Both the position numbers and the translations under genes were made by a program. A stretch of DNA of 6,865 bases from CAYRDK01 sp043819345. Lineage in GTDB: Bacteria > Omnitrophota > Gorgyraeia > Velamenicoccales > Velamenicoccaceae. How positions within the stretch are numbered: position 1 is the first letter of the stretch; each line of letters starts with the position of its first letter. This document shows positions 6,101-6,865 of the stretch, piece by piece. Location of the stretch: positions 1 to 6,865 of the forward strand of contig JBDREX010000034.1 of the NCBI GenBank assembly GCA_043819345.1, in the 5' to 3' direction. The notes beneath the pieces were generated by a model that worked only from the letters and a program-made list of their open reading frames with translations, had not been told where the DNA came from and did no database searches.

Positions 6101-6865
6101 ACGAAGCATCTTGAAAGACAGATAAAATAGAATCAGCCATCCTTGGTAATTGCCCATATGTCTCAACAAATCGTCCTGCCAAATCTTGAAGATCCTTGCT
6201 CGCTTTAACATCTTTATTAACGGCACATGCTTGCTCTAACATAGCCTGCATTCTACTTTTGATCTCCTGCTCAAAAACACCCTCCATGCTCCTATGCTTC
6301 CACCTTAACAAGTCACGAGAATCTATTGTGCTGGAAACTCCAAAACCCAAACCGTTGCTATCAATCAGACCATATGTCAGCGGAGAGGAGGAATCGGTAT
6401 CTGAATCTAACTCAAAATCAGCAGCGCAAAGTCTAATCGCTGAACCAATCTTTCCAATCGTTTCTGTAATCATTGGATGAGAAGCAGTCCTTATCAGCAC
6501 ATCAAGAGGCATCTCAGCCCCCTTCAATTCTTCTCCCGCAGGATGCCTTTCAGGAGAAATATCTACAGCCCCCCACGTCTCTGTATGGACATAATAATGA
6601 TATGGCTCAGTCTCTCCTTCATGCATCATGCCCATAAGCTGAGCCCGTTCTTTCAACTGCGCCAATGTCCAAATCAAAGTCACCGAGCAAGCCAGGCAAT
6701 TGCTTAGAGAAGACGTTTCTCTTACAAGAGTTTTAACTTTTTCTATGTCTATTGGGCTGGAAGAACCAGTTGGGATATTAGGGCTAATTTCACTCTTGTT
6801 CAGCACGGAATCCAGAAATTGCCTGGATTGTTTGGCCTGGCTAAACAATGACAATTGAACCATAG
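1..6865 (-). CDS. Giant multi-domain protein, partial at both ends
   Basis: One minus-strand frame stays open across the entire window and encodes at least 2287 residues. I translated it throughout, and independent motif positions agree with a single frame from 6863 down to 3. No stop lies in the frame and no in-window gap exists, so both ends continue outside. The first complete codon is an ATG (6863-6861), but only two bases precede it, so it cannot be called a start. Modules in order: unassigned, nucleotidyltransferase-like, spacer, two GNAT-like folds, membrane block, Cys/His module, two methyltransferase-like folds, helical region, charged coil, J-like domain, new module. Short serine tracts separate them. 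Known families of this size include adhesins, non-ribosomal synthetases and the giant genes of Omnitrophota. No adenylation, ketosynthase, Ig-like or cadherin repeats are visible, which argues against synthetases and ordinary adhesins. The overall function is unknown. Confidence 0.93.
159..374 (-). other. J-like domain lacking HPD (residues 2164-2235)
   Basis: The segment reads SVKDAYDILGLSKGD (2165-2179), then a basic helix II (EARRVRNEWMMQYH), then HPHR (2196-2199), and later AGRNINMAVKVID (2216-2228). This is the layout of a DnaJ J-domain: D-A-Y-x-I-L-G-L at helix I, helix II ending in H-P-D, then a helix with the I-N-x-A motif. The Asp of HPD is replaced by His (CAT codon at 270-272, one base from GAT). 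HPD is needed by classical J-domains to stimulate the DnaK ATPase, so this is a J-like domain that probably does not do so. It sits at the end of the charged rod, as J-domains often do in membrane-anchored co-chaperones. The fold call is fairly strong; function remains open. Confidence 0.7.
483..692 (-). other. Charged single helix / coiled coil (residues 2058-2127)
   Basis: About 70 residues consist almost entirely of Gln, Glu, Arg, Lys and Ala (for example WQQQQEELRKQRMEQ, then REEAGAQ and EEARRQAAQEAERRA). Hydrophobic positions are sparse, and there is no proline in the run and only one glycine (G2098). This composition is typical of stable single alpha helices and long coiled coils, as in TolA-like spacers. 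It likely acts as a rigid rod holding the following J-like domain away from the rest. A proline- and serine-containing linker (2128-2160) separates the two. Low-complexity composition means sequence matches here would not show homology. Confidence 0.75.
693..1181 (-). other. Unassigned helical region (residues 1895-2057)
   Basis: This region is rich in leucine, isoleucine, glutamate and lysine, with long stretches free of proline and glycine. That predicts alpha helices, for example LEDMKINRTLKQIEKA, PVLEEILRSINEKMRFF and ARDLKLLTLHWDNMLI. A serine tract (1908-1911, ASSSL) lies near its start. No catalytic motif is visible. It leads without a break into the charged coil, so it may be the structured base of that rod. 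I do not recognise a family. Confidence 0.4.
1194..1892 (-). other. Methyltransferase-like module 2, degenerate SAM loop (residues 1658-1890)
   Basis: After the junction and a helical lead-in, residues 1727-1873 follow the class I SAM-methyltransferase strand order. Strand 1 is YKTILLVGAETKVL (V1733-G1734-A1735). Strand 2 is IYVVNPD, ending in D1760, where the SAM-ribose acidic residue usually sits. Strand 3 is KIHFIQDVVQ (D1781). Strand 4 is DFSFSSGLFAMEFMP, followed by a helix and the turn MPVNGEMIIAAG (1828-1839), which is the L-x-x-G-G-x-hh position. The last strands are about 1854-1872 (GLVVRSI...VYWIRKM). The Gly-rich loop is GAETK in place of GxGxG, so SAM binding may be weak or lost. 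The substrate is unknown. It shares a 19-residue N-terminal cap with the first module of the window but not its body. Confidence 0.58.
1871..1902 (-). repeat. Duplicated junction, copy 2 (SSPIDREKIK)
   Basis: Partner of the copy at 6731-6762, about 4.86 kb away and 1620 codons later. It opens the second methyltransferase-like module. Similarity stops shortly after the repeat, so only the junction and its helix are shared, not the following domain. Confidence 0.75.
1905..2735 (-). other. Methyltransferase-like module 1, degenerate (residues 1377-1653)
   Basis: An acidic N-terminal stretch (EEDINTDYEELDELF) leads into VKVHVIGGGRNTEL, a first strand with a Gly-rich turn (G1423-G1425) at the place of the SAM loop. 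Later FDVVVVGTMVVPYV (1490-1503) and LLPEIQRVLRRNGKAFVADF (1509-1528) match the typical motif IV strand and the L-x-x-G-G-x-hh turn of class I SAM-dependent methyltransferases. N1520-G1521 replaces the usual P-G-G turn. The segment between them is long and the acidic residue expected after the second strand is not evident, so SAM binding is doubtful. Residues about 1531-1653 are beta-rich and unassigned, and contain an extra serine tract (1621-1623). The fold call is moderate and activity is unlikely to be ordinary. Confidence 0.5.
2748..3410 (-). other. Cys/His module, possibly CheD-like (residues 1152-1372)
   Basis: The core is IIFGTNGCFNCAGVVGRA (C1222, C1225) followed at H1245 by NGAVFHQEYS. 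An alternating strand-helix series comes next: a helix 1258-1274, then strands VLVVAHQTA (1276-1284), FKILFIERD (1303-1311) and VLYVADWGR (1342-1350). A Cys in a Gly-rich turn, a Thr just before it (T1219), then a His on the next strand resemble the CheD glutamine deamidase and CNF-type folds, whose catalytic pair is Cys-His. The Cys-to-His distance here is 20-23 residues. The resemblance is by pattern only and no database match could be made. Alternatives are a redox or metal-binding module using C1222 and C1225, or an unrelated alpha/beta fold. It follows the membrane block directly and precedes two methyltransferase-like folds. Confidence 0.35.
3423..4001 (-). other. Multi-helix membrane block (residues 955-1147)
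   Basis: Several hydrophobic spans of membrane-helix length occur close together: about 955-973, 984-1000, 1010-1027, 1049-1064 and 1097-1112, with a possible further one near 1068-1079. Positive residues cap several of them (KK at 979-980, KLAKTK at 1026-1031, KK at 1045-1046, KK at 1114-1115 and RR at 1122-1123). That distribution suggests cytoplasmic ends at the loops after spans 1, 3 and 5. A polar stretch with R1090, R1091, D1095, D1098 and R1101 lies just before the last span. No transporter, channel or VanZ signature could be established. Whatever its job, it would place the giant protein in the inner membrane in mid-chain, with the enzyme-like modules on either side. Confidence 0.6.
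4014..4493 (-). other. GNAT acetyltransferase-like module 2 (residues 791-950)
   Basis: This is the best preserved enzyme fold in the window. The strand VSVYNFGLF precedes NYRGMGFGSLVYAEI, whose R854-G-M-G-F-G859 matches the R/Q-x-x-G-x-G/A acetyl-CoA loop of GNAT enzymes. It is followed by a helix, a strand (WIITRDV, 879-885) and NPAILNIHQKMFG (887-899), the usual N-x-x-A...G motif of the second half of the fold. An earlier strand pair (NIIIDGKNAGSFGLVEN) fits the first GNAT beta hairpin. The family moves an acetyl or other acyl group from CoA to an amine; the acceptor cannot be deduced. The cofactor face requires cytoplasmic CoA. It directly precedes the membrane block, so it would be tethered at the membrane surface. 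Confidence 0.68.
4506..5381 (-). other. Degenerate GNAT-like module 1 (residues 495-786)
   Basis: Residues about 536-670 follow the order of a GNAT acyltransferase. A beta strand (VAVFDFD, 570-576) and an aromatic strand (VVLDYLWLRG, 581-590) lead to YRDLHYHGLGSRIVKIL, where HGLGSR (611-616) sits at the pyrophosphate-binding loop that is normally R/Q-x-x-G-x-G/A. Then comes GLNNPQALCVLV (635-646), which matches the position of the N-P-x-A motif of the second half of the fold. The Gly-Leu-Gly loop is kept, but the first Arg/Gln position is weak, so acetyl-CoA binding is uncertain. An insert (GVPFIDSELYPGDGR, 590-604) lies before the loop. The tail, 670-786, looks like an unassigned helical region followed by a small beta segment (RFKLCWELENGLIIEGY). 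The function would be acyl transfer if active. It is immediately followed by a second GNAT-like module. Confidence 0.45.
5394..5642 (-). other. Short helical spacer module (residues 408-490)
   Basis: This 83-residue segment is bracketed by two FSSP junctions (404-407 and 491-494). It is rich in Lys, Arg, Glu and Val, includes a basic run (YARRRF) and the stretch ITEVKQEMNVY, and has no cysteine, no hydrophobic span and no motif I recognise. Its length and position suggest a linker or small helical bundle between the nucleotidyltransferase-like and the first GNAT-like modules, not an enzyme. Confidence 0.4.
5655..6380 (-). other. Nucleotidyltransferase-like module (residues 162-403)
   Basis: A helical lead-in (about 182-260) runs into WMVGGRVKGK (G270, G271) and then ESDIDLFLEV with D292 and D294. 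A GG followed by SDxDLhh is the hallmark of the DNA polymerase beta type nucleotidyltransferase fold. In that family the two Asp residues bind Mg-NTP, and a third acidic residue on a later strand completes the site. D348 in VYLDLLEP is a candidate for it. The reaction would be transfer of a nucleotide to a protein, RNA or small molecule, but the substrate is not visible. One oddity is that about 20 residues separate G271 from D292, against roughly 9-13 in the usual motif, so there is an insertion or the fold has drifted. The assignment rests on motifs only. A chance SDID in an unrelated alpha/beta domain is the main alternative. Confidence 0.5.
6393..6865 (-). other. Unassigned N-terminal module (residues 1-157)
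   Basis: I do not recognise this module. It opens with a Ser/Gln-rich stretch (MVQLSLFSQAKQSRQ), reaches the first serine junction at residues 34-37, then has a helical segment with the pattern PIDIEKVKTLVRE. Residues 56-76 are hydrophobic to amphipathic, with C56 and C59 spaced as CxxC, but no second Cys pair follows to suggest a zinc site. A Tyr/His-rich patch (YHYYVH, 88-93) and a conserved-looking GAVDISPERHP stretch follow. The module closes with an acidic tail (DSDTD, 153-157) just before the second junction. Nothing here looks like a signal peptide: residues 1-25 lack the required hydrophobic core. The ATG at the window edge may be an internal methionine. Confidence 0.45.
6731..6762 (-). 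repeat. Duplicated junction, copy 1 (SSPIDIEKVK)
   Basis: These 32 bases match positions 1871-1902 at 27 of 32 positions, in the same orientation and the same reading frame. The peptide is SSPIDIEKVKTLVRETSS against SSPIDREKIKNLARNSSY in the other copy. It starts at the first serine junction. Confidence 0.75.

Larger units (their letters stand above)
147..6764 (-). repeat. Dispersed set of eleven serine junctions S-S-[P/S]-hydrophobic
   Basis: Eleven short serine tracts mark or lie very near module borders. Positions (residues; bases): 34-37 (6753-6764), 158-161 (6381-6392), 404-407 (5643-5654), 491-494 (5382-5393), 787-790 (4494-4505), 951-954 (4002-4013), 1148-1151 (3411-3422), 1373-1376 (2736-2747), 1654-1657 (1893-1904), 1891-1894 (1182-1193) and 2236-2239 (147-158). 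FSSP occurs three times and SSSV twice, and SS[P/S]VNK occurs at both 405 and 1148. Spacing is 87-344 residues, the size range of single domains. They most likely act as flexible linkers; a processing role is possible. Two more serine tracts (1621-1624 and 1908-1911) do not obviously mark borders. Confidence 0.6.

Noticed and set aside
6196..6480. Plus-strand open frame of 94 codons with Leu/Ser-rich, membrane-like look
   Set aside because: It is antisense to the N-terminal part of the giant frame, with no start signal or motif.
6684..6698. CxxC at residues 56-59 as a zinc or redox site
   Set aside because: No partner Cys or His pair follows at a plausible distance, and the segment is a predicted amphipathic helix.
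6861..6863. ATG at the window edge as the true start of the gene
   Set aside because: Only two bases precede it, so neither a ribosome binding site nor an upstream stop can be examined. It may equally be an internal Met.

Overview
The whole window is one uninterrupted protein-coding frame on the minus strand. Codons occupy positions 3k to 3k+2 on the plus strand. Reading from 6863 down to 3 gives 2287 sense codons with no stop, and the frame runs off both ends. Neither a certain start nor a stop is visible, so this is an internal or near-terminal slice of a giant gene. The rest of this annotation is therefore an account of one protein's modules. Residue numbers count from the ATG at 6863-6861. 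No tRNA, rRNA, CRISPR array, insertion sequence or intergenic regulatory region was found.

Organism: base composition is moderate to low GC (roughly 35-42% in the lines counted, higher in the last 160 bases) with a bacterial-style codon set. Giant multi-domain genes stitched together by short Ser-Ser-Pro type linkers recall the very large genes reported in Omnitrophota (candidate division OP3). That placement is inference from style. No marker gene is present to prove it.

Layout from the N-terminal (high-coordinate) side: an unassigned module (1-157); a nucleotidyltransferase-like module with GG and SDID motifs (162-403); a short helical spacer (408-490); a degenerate GNAT-like fold (495-786); a second, better preserved GNAT acetyltransferase fold with RGMGFG (791-950); a multi-helix membrane block (951-1147); a Cys/His module that may be CheD-like (1148-1372); two class I methyltransferase-like folds (1377-1653 and 1658-1890); a helical region (1895-2057); a 70-residue highly charged helix or coiled coil (2058-2127); a J-like domain with HPH in place of HPD (2164-2235); and the first 48 residues of a further module with different codon use.

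The most striking feature is punctuation. Almost every module border carries a serine tract of the form S-S-[P/S]-hydrophobic, eleven in all, and one of these junctions is a recognisable DNA-level duplicate of another. This points to modular assembly by shuffling at linkers, or to a polyprotein cut at the linkers. Several modules keep a fold signature but have lost canonical catalytic or cofactor motifs, so the product may act partly as a scaffold. The acetyl-CoA-, SAM- and NTP-type folds on both sides of the membrane block suggest that both flanks face the cytoplasm, if the folds are functional.
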